Positions 1 through 7,983 of a DNA stretch of 52,383 nt are shown one piece after another. The notes beneath the pieces are model-generated. The model ran no database searches and was not told where the DNA came from. It saw nothing but the letters and a program-made list of their open reading frames with translations. Each line of letters opens with the position of its first letter. Within the stretch, counting starts at the first letter, position 1. This DNA is from Marichromatium bheemlicum (GTDB taxonomy: Bacteria; Pseudomonadota; Gammaproteobacteria; Chromatiales; Chromatiaceae). The stretch covers positions 1 to 52,383 of the forward strand of contig NZ_JAAXKX010000025.1 in assembly GCF_012276755.1 (NCBI RefSeq), in the 5' to 3' direction. The translations under genes were made by a program, and so were the position numbers.

Positions 1-158
1 AAAGAACACGAAGGTGAATTTTTTTCTTCTTGCTTCTCCCGCGGCTCGGCAAGCCAAGATCGCTGAATGGCCGTGCTCAAGTAACCAGAGCGCATGTAAT
101 CCACTGATAACTAGCTGCTTTCGAGCGCCTTTGCGTACTTTGCGACTTTGCGGTTCAA
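1..158. repeat. Diverged, left-truncated copy of the inverted-repeat (TIR) element
   Basis: The segment starts inside the left arm (AAAGAACACGAAGGTGAA, the same variant as the unit at 7168) and ends with the right arm GACTTTGCGGTTCAA. It shares an internal CCACTGATAAC block with the units at 6778-7322, but most of the interior differs. The left end is cut by the window edge. No gene is supported here. Confidence 0.7.
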
Positions 159-162
159 CATC

Positions 163-185
163 CTGGCCGCTGGCCGCTGGCCGCT
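163..185. repeat. Short heptamer array (CTGGCCG, about 3.3 copies)
   Basis: Three perfect CTGGCCG copies plus two bases lie just after the right arm of the element at 1-158. Read on the other strand the units are CAGCGGC, a member of the CAGYNNN heptamer family seen at 6722, 7348, 32997 and 38206. Confidence 0.7.
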
Positions 186-305
186 CACTCCCGTCACGCG
201 GCGTATAATCGACCGAATCCGCATTCGTGAAGGTTGCCGCGATGTCCGTGCCCGCTTTCCCTCGCCTGTTCATGGTGTTCGTCCGCGTCGCGTGGGGGCG
301 TGCTG

Positions 306-1199
306 ATGGGTGAGGTCGGGGAGGCGGTCTGCGCCGGGGTGCGGCTGGTCGCGACCGCGGCGGGCGATCTGCTCGCCCGGATCGAGACCCCGCTGGCCGA
401 GGCGTTGGTCTCGGTCCGCCGGGCCCAGGTGCTCGCCTACCGACCGCGCGGTTGCGCCGAGGATCTGCTGTTCGTCGGCAGTCGCACCGCCTTCCGTCCC
501 GGGCGCGAGCGCATGGGCGGGGTCCCGCTGTGCTGGCCCTGGTTCGGGGTCGATCCGGACGGCGGTCCGATCCACGGTTTCGCCCGCACCGCCGACTGGC
601 GGCTGTGCGACTGCGCGCCCCAGCCCGACGGAGCGGTGCGGCTGCGCCTGGTGCCTGAGCCTGCGACCCTCGCCGCCTGGCCGTACCCCTGCGCGCTCTT
701 GCTGGAGATCCGTGTCGGGGCGACCCTGGGGGTGACCCTGGAGACCCGTAACGAGGCCGATCACCCCTGGACGCTTACCCAGGGGCTGCATACCTATCTG
801 CGCGTCGGCGCGCCTGACCGGGTTCGCTTGCACGGGCTCGATGGTCGGTGTTATCTGGACAAGGCGCGGGGCGCGCCGGTCGCGCCATGTCGGCAGCAAG
901 GTCCGGTGAGCGCCGGCGGCGAGGAGGTCAATCGTATCTATCTCGACGCCCCCGGTCCGCTGTGGCTCGACGACCCGGTGCTGGGGCGACGCATCCGGGT
1001 GCGCGCGCGCGGCAGCCGCACCTGGGTGGTGTGGAACCCGGGCGCGACCGAGATCCACCGTTTTGCCGACGACCTCGCGCCCGAGGACGCGCACCGCTTC
1101 CTCTGCGTGGAGACGGTCAACACCGCCTCCGAGACCCTCAACCTGGCGCCGGGCGCGGCAAGCCGCATCGGTGCCGACTACCAGATCGAGACCCTGTAG
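306..1199 (+). CDS. D-hexose-6-phosphate mutarotase-like protein (aldose 1-epimerase family)
   Basis: This 297-residue protein has the galactose-mutarotase-like fold pattern of the YeaD/hexose-6-phosphate epimerase group. An early segment with RERMGGVPLCWPWFG is followed by the histidine-containing IHGFARTADWRL and a C-terminal WVVWNPGATEIHRFADD stretch. By family it interconverts alpha and beta anomers of hexose 6-phosphates in the cytosol. I chose the ATG at 306. The frame stays open from 234, but those upstream residues (MPRCPCPLSL...) do not resemble the family. glnE begins 6 bases after its stop, so the two may be co-transcribed. Substrate specificity cannot be read from sequence. Confidence 0.85.
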   Translation: MGEVGEAVCAGVRLVATAAGDLLARIETPLAEALVSVRRAQVLAYRPRGCAEDLLFVGSRTAFRPGRERMGGVPLCWPWFGVDPDGGPIHGFARTADWRLCDCAPQPDGAVRLRLVPEPATLAAWPYPCALLLEIRVGATLGVTLETRNEADHPWTLTQGLHTYLRVGAPDRVRLHGLDGRCYLDKARGAPVAPCRQQGPVSAGGEEVNRIYLDAPGPLWLDDPVLGRRIRVRARGSRTWVVWNPGATEIHRFADDLAPEDAHRFLCVETVNTASETLNLAPGAASRIGADYQIETL

Positions 1200-1204
1200 C
1201 GCCG

Positions 1205-4075
1205 ATGAGCCAACCGATGAGCACCGAACCCGTCACCGAGAGTCACTGGCAGGACTGGCTGGCCTGGGCCGCCGAGACGGGTGTCGAGGTGCCCGATACC
1301 CCCGTCTTCGCGCGCGCCCGCGCTGCGGTGTGGGACGGCAGCGAGTTCGTCGCGCTGGAGGTACAGCGTCACCCCGAGATGTTCGCCGAGCTGCTGGCCA
1401 GCGGCGATCTCTTCCGCACCTATGGGCCGGGGGATCTCGATCGCGCGTTGACCCAAGCGCTCGCCGGGGTCGACGACGAACAGGCGCTGGCGCGCGCGCT
1501 GCGGCTGTTCCGGCGCCGCGAGCAGGTGCGCATCGTGTGGCGTGATCTCAGCGGCGAGGGCGCGCTCGAGGAGGTGCTCGAGGACCTCTCCGAGCTTGCC
1601 GACTGCTGTATCCGGCAGGCGCTCGCCAAGCTCCAGACGTGGACCCGGGCCGAGCTGGGCGTGCCCTGCGATGCCGAGGGTCGCGCCCTGGAGATGGTGG
1701 TGCTGGCGATGGGCAAGCTCGGCGCGCGTGAGCTCAACCTCAGCTCCGATATCGATCTCATCTTCGCCTTCCCCGAGCGCGGCGAGGTCCGTGACGGGCC
1801 GCGCGCGCTCAGCAACGAGCAGTTCTTCACCCGGCTCGGTCAGCGCCTGGTGCAGGCGCTCGGTCAGCAGACGGTCGATGGCTTCGTGTTCCGCGTCGAC
1901 ACCCGACTACGCCCCTTCGGCGATTCAGGTCCGTTGGCGATGTGTTTCGACGCCATGGAGGATTACTACCAGTCGCAGGCGCGGGAGTGGGAGCGCTACG
2001 CGATGATCAAGGCTCGGCCGGTGTGTGGTGACACCGAGGACATCGCCCTGCTCGAGGCGATGCTGCGCCCCTTCGTCTACCGCCGCTATCTCGACTTCGG
2101 CGCGATCGAGTCGCTGCGTGAGCTCAAGCGACTGATCGCCAAGGAGCTGTATCGGCGTGGCATGGATGCCAACATCAAGCTCGGTCCTGGCGGTATCCGC
2201 GAGATCGAGTTCATCGGTCAGGCCTTCCAGCTGGTGCGCGGGGGGCGCGACCCCGAGCTGCAGATTCGCCCGATCCGCGAGGTGCTGGCGCTCCTCGAGG
2301 TGCGCGAGCTGTTGCCGGCCGAGGCGGTCCGCGAACTCGATGACGCCTACTGTTTTCTGCGTCGGGTCGAGAACCGGCTGCAGGCCTGGCGCGACCGCCA
2401 GACCCACACCCTGCCCGAGGAGCCGCTGGCGCGCGAGCGGCTGGCGCGGTCGATGGGCTTTGTCGATTGGGCGGCCTTCGCGCCGGTCCTGGCGGCGCAT
2501 CGTGATCGGGTACAGCGTCACTTCGACGAGGTCTTCGCACCACCGAGTGGTGAGGACCAACCCGCCGACCACGAGCACGAGGACCAGCTGGCGGCGCTGT
2601 GGCGCGGCGAGTACGACCGTGAGCGGGCCTTGGTGGTGCTTGCTGAGTCCGGTTTCTTCAGCCCTGAGTCGGCACTGGCGCATCTCGACGCCTTTCGCGA
2701 TACCACCGAGCGTAAGGTGAGCCGTCGTGGCAGTGAGCGTCTGGCACAGTTAATGCCACTGGCGTTGCCGATCGTGGCCGCCAGTGAGCACGCCGACCTC
2801 GCCCTGGAGCGAGTGTTGCGGCTGCTCGAGGCGGTGATGCAGCGAACCTCCTATCTAGCGATGCTGGTCGAACATCCCTGCATCATTGCGCAGCTGGCGC
2901 GTCTGGCCGGGATGAGCCCCTGGTTCACCGATCGACTGGCACGCCAGCCGCTCCTGCTCGATGAGATGATCGACCCGCGTCGGCTCTATGCGCCACTGCG
3001 CCGTGAGGAACTCGACGAAGAACTCGATGTGCTGCTCGGCCCGCTCGACCCCGAGGACCTCGAACAGCAGATGGAGCGGCTGCGCCAGTTCGCACAGGGC
3101 AATATGTTGCGCGTCGCCGCCGCCGACCTCACCGGGGTGATCCCGTTGATGGTGGTCAGCGACTATCTCACCGAGATCGCCGAGGTGACCCTGGCGCGCG
3201 CGCTCGACCTGACCCTCGCCCACCTCTGGGCGCGCCACGGTCGTCCCACCGCGATGCCTGGGGCAGGATCGGGCTTCCTGGTACTCGGTTACGGCAAGCT
3301 CGGCGGCATCGAGCTTGGCTATGGCTCCGATCTCGACCTGGTGTTCATCCACGCCAGCGAGTCGATGACCGCGATGACCGATGGTGCGCGCGAGATCAGC
3401 AACGAACAGTTCTATGGTCGTCTCGGCCAGCGCCTGATCCATCTGCTGACCACCCGGACCCCGGCCGGTATCCTGTACGAGGTCGACATGCGGTTGCGTC
3501 CGGACGGTGGTAAGGGGATGCTGGTGCGCTCGATCGGGGCCTTTGCCCGCTATCAGGCCAACGACGCCTGGACCTGGGAGCACCAGGCACTGGTCCGTGC
3601 CCGGCCGGTTGCCGGTGACCCCGAGCTAGCGCAGCGCTTTCTCGAGGTGCGCCGCGAGATCCTGTGTCAGCGCCGCGATCCCGAGCGGCTGCGGTGCGAT
3701 GTGCGCGAGATGCGCGCGAAGATGCGTGCCAATCTCGATCGTAGCGGTGGCGGACGTTTTGACCTCAAGCAAGGTCCAGGCGGTATTGCCGATATCGAGT
3801 TTATGGTTCAATACTCCGTACTGCGCTGGGCTGCCGATCATCCGGAGCTCGCCGATTGGACCGACAACGTCCGCCTGCTCGAAACCCTGGCACGCATCGA
3901 CCTGCTGCCAGGAGACACCGCTGAGAATCTCGCCGAGGCCTACAAGGTCTTACGTGCCGCCTATCATCGCAGCGCCCTGCAGGAACAGCCCAAAACCATC
4001 GCCGACGACCAGTTGCTGGACGAGCGGGCGCGGGTGCGGGCGCTGTGGTGCGAGCTGATGGGGGAGTGCGACTAG
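1205..4075 (+). CDS. glnE: Bifunctional glutamine synthetase adenylyltransferase/adenylyl-removing enzyme
   Basis: A 956-residue protein close to the usual GlnE length (about 945). It adenylylates glutamine synthetase and, with phosphorolytic activity, removes AMP in response to PII, tying ammonium assimilation to nitrogen status. The tandem architecture is visible. The first nucleotidyltransferase motif (GKLGARELNLSSDIDL) lies near residue 170-185 and the second (GYGKLGGIELGYGSDLDL) near 695-710. Each is followed by an all-helical GlnE/PII-uridylylase-type region containing GPGGIREIEFIGQ and GPGGIADIEFMVQ. The frame is open upstream to 848, but ATG 1205 follows the previous stop directly and starts the family-like sequence. 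Both domains look intact. Confidence 0.97.
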   Translation: MSQPMSTEPVTESHWQDWLAWAAETGVEVPDTPVFARARAAVWDGSEFVALEVQRHPEMFAELLASGDLFRTYGPGDLDRALTQALAGVDDEQALARALRLFRRREQVRIVWRDLSGEGALEEVLEDLSELADCCIRQALAKLQTWTRAELGVPCDAEGRALEMVVLAMGKLGARELNLSSDIDLIFAFPERGEVRDGPRALSNEQFFTRLGQRLVQALGQQTVDGFVFRVDTRLRPFGDSGPLAMCFDAMEDYYQSQAREWERYAMIKARPVCGDTEDIALLEAMLRPFVYRRYLDFGAIESLRELKRLIAKELYRRGMDANIKLGPGGIREIEFIGQAFQLVRGGRDPELQIRPIREVLALLEVRELLPAEAVRELDDAYCFLRRVENRLQAWRDRQTHTLPEEPLARERLARSMGFVDWAAFAPVLAAHRDRVQRHFDEVFAPPSGEDQPADHEHEDQLAALWRGEYDRERALVVLAESGFFSPESALAHLDAFRDTTERKVSRRGSERLAQLMPLALPIVAASEHADLALERVLRLLEAVMQRTSYLAMLVEHPCIIAQLARLAGMSPWFTDRLARQPLLLDEMIDPRRLYAPLRREELDEELDVLLGPLDPEDLEQQMERLRQFAQGNMLRVAAADLTGVIPLMVVSDYLTEIAEVTLARALDLTLAHLWARHGRPTAMPGAGSGFLVLGYGKLGGIELGYGSDLDLVFIHASESMTAMTDGAREISNEQFYGRLGQRLIHLLTTRTPAGILYEVDMRLRPDGGKGMLVRSIGAFARYQANDAWTWEHQALVRARPVAGDPELAQRFLEVRREILCQRRDPERLRCDVREMRAKMRANLDRSGGGRFDLKQGPGGIADIEFMVQYSVLRWAADHPELADWTDNVRLLETLARIDLLPGDTAENLAEAYKVLRAAYHRSALQEQPKTIADDQLLDERARVRALWCELMGECD

Positions 4076-4465
4076 CGGGCCGCCCACGCATCCCATACCC
4101 TGAGCCCTGATGCCGGACTACCGGCGCTCGGGCGGGCATCTTCGCCTGCCCCGAGGTGCTCGGGGGAACGTCCGGCGACGCAGTTGTCGCCGTTTCGACC
4201 GACGGCTGGAGCCCGTCGGGCTATCGACCGATCCGGCGCACAGGGATGGTGCCGCGGATCGGGATCTTGCGGGCGCGCCGCGGTTCCGTCGCCGGGCGCA
4301 GGACCGACAGACGCGCCAGTCATTGGGGTGTCGAGACGACCCGACCGAGTCGGGTATCGCCGCGCACATGTGTTATCAGGGTTCGTGCCACGGACCGATC
4401 CGGGGGCCCGGACCCTCATTATGGTGACTGACCCCATGCGGGGGCCGGTCGATACGGAGCAGAAT
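4076..4465. other. Intergenic region upstream of ilvE, no gene supported
   Basis: This 390-base stretch is open in several frames, but the translations are arginine-rich and family-free, as expected for shadow frames in GC-rich DNA. I see no convincing promoter, hairpin terminator after glnE, or riboswitch. A small GC palindrome (CCGGGGGCCCGG, about 4405-4416) lies 50 bases before ilvE. Confidence 0.5.
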
Positions 4466-5389
4466 ATGACGACGATGGCGGACCGCGACGGTCTGATCTG
4501 GCTGGATGGTGAGATGGTGCCCTGGCGCGAGGCCCAGACTCACGTACTGACCCATACCCTGCACTACGGCATGGGTGTCTTCGAAGGGGTTCGCGCCTAT
4601 CAGACGGATCGGGGCACGGCTATCTTCCGGCTCCAGGACCACACCAACCGGCTGTTCAATTCGGCGCACATCCTCGGCATGGAGATGCCCTGGGATCGTG
4701 ACACCATCAATGAGGCGCAGCGCGCGGTGGTGCGTGAGAACGGTTTCGAATCGGCCTATCTGCGCCCGATGTGCTTCTACGGACCGGAGGGGATGGGGCT
4801 GCGTGCCGACAATCTCAAGGTGCACTGTGTGGTCGCCGCCTGGCCTTGGGGCTCCTACCTGGGTGAGGAGAACATGCGCAACGGCATCCGTGTGAAGGTC
4901 TCCTCCTTCACCCGCCATCACGTCAACATCACCATGTGCCGGGCCAAGGCCAACGGCAACTACATGAACTCGATGCTGGCGCTCCAGGAGGCGCAGCGTG
5001 ACGGTTACGACGAGGCGCTGCTGCTCGACGCCTCGGGCTGTGTGATGGAAGGTAGTGGCGAGAACGTCTTCATCGTCCGCGACGGCGTGCTCTACACCCC
5101 GGACCTGACCTCGGCGCTCGACGGTATCACCCGTCGTACCGTGATCGCCCTGGCCAAGGCGTTTGGTATCGAGGTGGTGGAGAAGCGCATCACCCGCGAC
5201 GAGGTCTATATTGCCGACGAGGCCTTCTTCTCCGGCACCGCCGCCGAGGTGACTCCGATCCGCGAGGTCGATGGCCGGGCGATCGGCGCCGGTACCCGTG
5301 GGCCGGTCACCGAGCGACTGCAGTCGGCCTACTTTGAACTGGTCCATGGCCGCGACGAGGCCCGTGCCGACTGGCTGACCCTGGTCTGA
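4466..5389 (+). CDS. ilvE: Branched-chain amino acid aminotransferase
   Basis: A 307-residue PLP enzyme of fold type IV, the usual IlvE length. It transaminates the keto acids of valine, leucine and isoleucine with glutamate in the cytosol. Diagnostic stretches are HYGMGVFEGVRAY near residue 35, the Schiff-base lysine in CRAKANGNYMNS near residue 160, and the phosphate-binding EGSGENVFIVRDG plus SALDGITRRTV. I chose the ATG at 4466 with GGAG 6 bases upstream because the family starts close to this point. An in-frame ATG a few codons upstream (4422) is possible but less typical. The zinc-finger gene follows 59 bases downstream, a common pairing. Confidence 0.95.
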   Translation: MTTMADRDGLIWLDGEMVPWREAQTHVLTHTLHYGMGVFEGVRAYQTDRGTAIFRLQDHTNRLFNSAHILGMEMPWDRDTINEAQRAVVRENGFESAYLRPMCFYGPEGMGLRADNLKVHCVVAAWPWGSYLGEENMRNGIRVKVSSFTRHHVNITMCRAKANGNYMNSMLALQEAQRDGYDEALLLDASGCVMEGSGENVFIVRDGVLYTPDLTSALDGITRRTVIALAKAFGIEVVEKRITRDEVYIADEAFFSGTAAEVTPIREVDGRAIGAGTRGPVTERLQSAYFELVHGRDEARADWLTLV

Positions 5390-5448
5390 GTGCAATCTGC
5401 GTCGCGTCCATCGAGGGCGCGGCGCCCACGATCACGGAGGTTCGATCC

Positions 5449-5646
5449 ATGGCCGATCCCGCTACCCGTCAACCCCAGGAGGCGGCACCGATCGCGGTCA
5501 CCCGCGCGCAGCTGCCGCTCGCCTGCCCGCGCCCGGAGACCCCGGTATGGAACCTCCATCCGCGGGTCTATCTGCCGATCGCCGACGCCCCGGACGGGGA
5601 GGTCACCTGTCCGTATTGCGGCGCGCGCTATCGTCTTGCCGACTGA
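5449..5646 (+). CDS. Small CHCC zinc-finger protein
   Basis: A 65-residue protein with the zf-CHCC pattern: one cysteine near the N-terminus (LACPRPETPVWNLHPRVYLP, including the conserved HPRVYL histidine) and the pair CPYCGARYRL at the C-terminus. This is the domain of the mitochondrial complex I subunit NDUFS6 and of many proteobacterial proteins next to ilvE. It presumably binds one zinc, but its cellular role is not established. A good ribosome binding site (GGAGG) precedes the ATG, and the gene ends just before a bidirectional terminator. Confidence 0.88.
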   Translation: MADPATRQPQEAAPIAVTRAQLPLACPRPETPVWNLHPRVYLPIADAPDGEVTCPYCGARYRLAD

Positions 5647-5655
5647 TTGATTCCG

Positions 5656-5676
5656 CCCCGCCATGGTGTGGCGGGG
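5656..5676. terminator. Bidirectional hairpin between convergent genes
   Basis: Perfect 8-bp stem CCCCGCCA/TGGCGGGG with a 5-base loop. It lies between the zinc-finger gene on the plus strand and the MBL hydrolase on the minus strand. The plus-strand side is followed by CCCCTCTC, not a T-run, so its strength is uncertain. Confidence 0.6.
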
Positions 5677-5689
5677 CCCCTCTCGCCGT

Positions 5690-6658
5690 TCAGCGCGCGG
5701 CGCGCTTCTCCCGCCGTTTCAGCCACACCTCCAGCCCTTGGGCATTGAGCCCGATGTCGACCGCGAGCAGCTCGCGTAGCCGTGTCTCCGCGAGGCCGAT
5801 GCCGTGTGCGCGCGCGCTACTGACGAGCCAGTCGCCAACCGCTCGGGTGAGGCGCTCACCACGCTCGGGGTCGTCGTGCCCCTCCTCGGCGAGCGCCAGC
5901 TCGGCCAGTGCGCGGATACTCTCGCGCAGCATGCCGACGAGTTCACCGGGTCGGTCGATGCGACCATAGTGGGTCAGATACATCGACCTGGGTTCGAGTG
6001 CCAGCAATTGATCGATGGTCTCGAACCAGGCCTCGGGGTCGAAGGCGACGGGGGTGGTCGGGGCGAACAACCAGGGACCGGCATCGCTGTCGAGTTCGCG
6101 ATAGGAGATGCCGAAGGTGTCGCCGGTGAAGATGCCGTGGGTGAGCGAGTCGAGGATGCAGCCGTGGTGGTTGGCATGCCCCGGGGTGTCGAGGAAGGTC
6201 AGGGTGCGCGCGCCGAGCTGGAAGGTCTGACCGTGCTCGGCAATGATCACGCGTGACTCGGGGACCGGGCGCAGGGTGCCGTAGTCCTTGACGAAGTCCT
6301 CCTCACCATAGACCGCGGTGGCGCCGGCGATCAGCCGCTCGGGGTCGATCAGGTGGGGCGCGCCACGTGGGTGTACCACCAACCGTGCCTCGGGGCAGGC
6401 GGCCATCAGCGAGCCACTGCCGCCGGCATGGTCGAGATGGACATGGGTGGGGATGACGTAGTCGACCTCGTCCGGACTCAGCCCTAGCTCGGCGATGACC
6501 TCGAGCAGCATCGGGACCGTGTGATCGGTACCGGTGTCGATGAAGGCGAGGTGGTCGTCCGAACGGACTAGATAACAGGCGGCCAATCCATGGCGATAGA
6601 GGCCAGTCTCGATGCAGTAGACGTCTTCGGCGATCTGCTGGAAGGGGGCATGCGACAT
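5690..6658 (-). CDS. MBL-fold metallo-hydrolase
   Basis: A 322-residue metallo-beta-lactamase fold protein. The metal-binding HxHxDH motif is present as THVHLDHAGG near residue 70-78. A later metal histidine is in DTPGHANHHGC, followed by GDTFGISYRE. The N-terminal YLVRSDDHLAFIDTGTDHT strand pair is typical of the fold. A helical C-terminal tail of about 80 residues ends in a basic WLKRREKRAAR. Substrate is unknown: glyoxalase II-like and other thioester or lactone hydrolases share this fold. The ATG has GGAGAC upstream. The upstream region is the repeat block, so its promoter must lie close to the start. Confidence 0.85.
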   Translation of the reverse strand: MSHAPFQQIAEDVYCIETGLYRHGLAACYLVRSDDHLAFIDTGTDHTVPMLLEVIAELGLSPDEVDYVIPTHVHLDHAGGSGSLMAACPEARLVVHPRGAPHLIDPERLIAGATAVYGEEDFVKDYGTLRPVPESRVIIAEHGQTFQLGARTLTFLDTPGHANHHGCILDSLTHGIFTGDTFGISYRELDSDAGPWLFAPTTPVAFDPEAWFETIDQLLALEPRSMYLTHYGRIDRPGELVGMLRESIRALAELALAEEGHDDPERGERLTRAVGDWLVSSARAHGIGLAETRLRELLAVDIGLNAQGLEVWLKRREKRAAR

Positions 6659-6721
6659 GGGGTCTCCGTTCCTTCTCCTGACGATGGGCCAGCGCCCGAG
6701 TCTAACGGCTTCATCGGTTGG

Positions 6722-6777
6722 CAGCTACCAGCCGCCAGCCTCCAGCCTCCAGCCTCCAGTCGTCAGTCGTCAGCCGT
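6722..6777. repeat. Eight CAGYNNN heptamers abutting the first TIR unit
   Basis: Eight successive 7-mers: CAGCTAC, CAGCCGC, CAGCCTC three times, CAGTCGT twice, CAGCCGT. The array ends exactly where the TTGAACC terminus of the first inverted-repeat unit begins (6778). CAG is invariant, position 4 is C or T, and positions 5-7 vary but are locally homogenised. Confidence 0.9.
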
Positions 6778-6932
6778 TTGAACCGCAAAGCCGCAAAGAG
6801 CGCGAAGGTGAATTGTGCTGCGCTGTCCTCTTGCTGTTTGACCTCACGACCTGTGCGTGCCTGTCATCCACTGATAACAGGCGACTGGCTGTTTTCGAGA
6901 TCCTTGGCGCACTTCGCGACTTTGCGGTTCAA
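6778..6932. repeat. TIR unit 1 (155 bp)
   Basis: The left arm starts TTGAACCGCAAAG and the right arm ends CTTTGCGGTTCAA. About 27 of 31 positions of the two arms pair when inverted. The interior carries an imperfect palindrome CCTGTCATCCACTGATAACA. There is no open frame with protein character, so it resembles a MITE or other non-autonomous or structural repeat. Confidence 0.85.
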
Positions 6933-6972
6933 CGTCCTGGCTGTGAGCCGTGAGCCGTGAGCGGCCAGCGGA

Positions 6973-7127
6973 TTGGACCGCAAAGCCGCAAAGAGCGCGA
7001 AGGTGAATTGTGCTGCGCTGTCCTCTTGCTGTTTGACCTCACGACCTGTGCGTGCCTGTCATCCACTGATAACAGGCGACTGGCTGTTTTCGAGATCCTT
7101 GGCGCACTTCGCGACTTTGCGGTTCAA
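6973..7127. repeat. TIR unit 2 (155 bp)
   Basis: Nearly identical to unit 1 and offset by exactly 195 bases. The left terminus reads TTGGACC, one change from TTGAACC. The 40-base spacer before it contains TGAGCCG-type heptamers and ends in CAGCGGA. Confidence 0.88.
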
Positions 7128-7167
7128 CGTCCTGGCTGTGAGCCGTGAGCCGTGAGCGGCCAGCGGA

Positions 7168-7322
7168 TTGAACCGCAAAGTCGTAAAGAACACGAAGGTG
7201 AATTGTGCTGCGCTGTCCTCTTGCTGTTTGACCTCACGACCTGTGCGTGCCTGTCATCCACTGATAACAGGCGACTGGCTGTTTTCGAGATCCTTGGCGC
7301 ACTTCGCGACTTTGCGGTTCAA
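7168..7322. repeat. TIR unit 3 (155 bp)
   Basis: Third unit, offset 195 bases from unit 2. Its left arm has the variant TCGTAAAGAACACGAAGG, which matches the left arm of the diverged copy at 1-158. The rest is almost identical to units 1 and 2. Confidence 0.88.
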
Positions 7323-7347
7323 CGTCCTGGCCTCCAGCCGCCGCCGC

Positions 7348-7382
7348 CAGCCGCCAGCCGCCAGCCGCCAGCCGCCAGCGAA
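7348..7382. repeat. Five CAGYNNN heptamers abutting TIR unit 4
   Basis: Four CAGCCGC copies then CAGCGAA, in perfect 7-base phase, ending at the TTGAACC of unit 4 (7383). A broken copy precedes them (7335-7347). Confidence 0.88.
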
Positions 7383-7582
7383 TTGAACCGCAAAGCTGCA
7401 AAGAGCGCGGAGATTCAAGTTTCGGGCGATCGGCCTTCAGTCGCCAGCGTGTGTGCGCCTTCGACCACGGCACCGCCCGCTGTCAGCCGTGGCGCACGAT
7501 CCAGGTATCGATCGTTGAGTGCAGCGCCGCTGGCGGCTGAAGGCTTTTCTCCCTTCGCGCCCTTGGTGTCTTGGCGGTTCAA
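7383..7582. repeat. TIR unit 4 with a different interior (200 bp)
   Basis: Same termini (TTGAACCGCAAAGC... and ...CTTGGCGGTTCAA) as units 1-3 but an unrelated interior. Inside is a second inverted repeat: 7433-7449 (GCCTTCAGTCGCCAGCG) against 7528-7544 (CGCTGGCGGCTGAAGGC), 16 of 17 pairing, followed by TTTTCTCCCTT on the plus strand. It ends 32 bases before the response-regulator stop codon. Confidence 0.8.
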
Positions 7583-7614
7583 TCTTTTGGCCGCTGGCTC
7601 GCCTTGCGCCGGGC

Positions 7615-7983
7615 TCATTGCAGGGCCTCGGTGATGGCGCTCCTGAGTTGTTCGCGGGTGAAGGGCTTGGGTAGCGTCGCCCGCACGCCCATGAGTTCGG
7701 CCGATTCCAGGTTGAACTCCAGGCTGATGGCGCGCCGTCCCCCGGAGATGGCGATGACCGGTATGGTGTTGCCTCGTCTGTTCTGCTCCATGATGAGTTC
7801 GATGCCATCCATTTCCGGCATCAGGATGTCGGTGATGATGAGCTGCGGACGATCGTGCTCGATGTGCTCGAGTGCCTCTTTGCCGTTGCTGACGGCGCTG
7901 ACCTCGTAGCCCTCGCGACGCACCATCTCTACGAGCATGGTGCGAAAGAGGTCGTCGTCGTCGACGATCAGGATCTTGGTCAT
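7615..7983 (-). CDS. Single-domain response regulator
   Basis: A 122-residue receiver domain with no output domain. The acidic pair is at residues 8-10 (IVDDDD), the phospho-acceptor is Asp52 in IITDILMPEMDG, the switch residue lies in AISGG, and the conserved lysine in LPKPF. It is the last gene of the array and overlaps the kinase stop by 4 bases (ATGA), so it is very likely the partner of that kinase. With no DNA-binding or enzymatic domain it must act by protein contact, or as a phospho-sink or relay. Confidence 0.93.
   Translation of the reverse strand: MTKILIVDDDDLFRTMLVEMVRREGYEVSAVSNGKEALEHIEHDRPQLIITDILMPEMDGIELIMEQNRRGNTIPVIAISGGRRAISLEFNLESAELMGVRATLPKPFTREQLRSAITEALQ

Larger units (their letters stand above)
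6659..7614. other. 956-base gene-free repeat block
   Basis: Between the 5' end of the MBL gene and the 3' end of the signalling operon there is no convincing gene. The block is built from heptamer arrays and four units with TTGAACC...GGTTCAA ends (listed separately). Short open frames repeated three times here (GPQSRKEREGELCCAV...) arise only because the DNA unit repeats with a period of 195, a multiple of 3. Confidence 0.85.

Noticed and set aside
4110-4440. Small genes between glnE and ilvE
   Set aside because: Frames on both strands overlap each other, are Arg-rich and family-free, and have no ribosome binding site.
6957-7634. Three near-identical small proteins in the repeat block
   Set aside because: They repeat only because the DNA unit repeats every 195 bases; the sequences have no protein character and contain the inverted-repeat ends.
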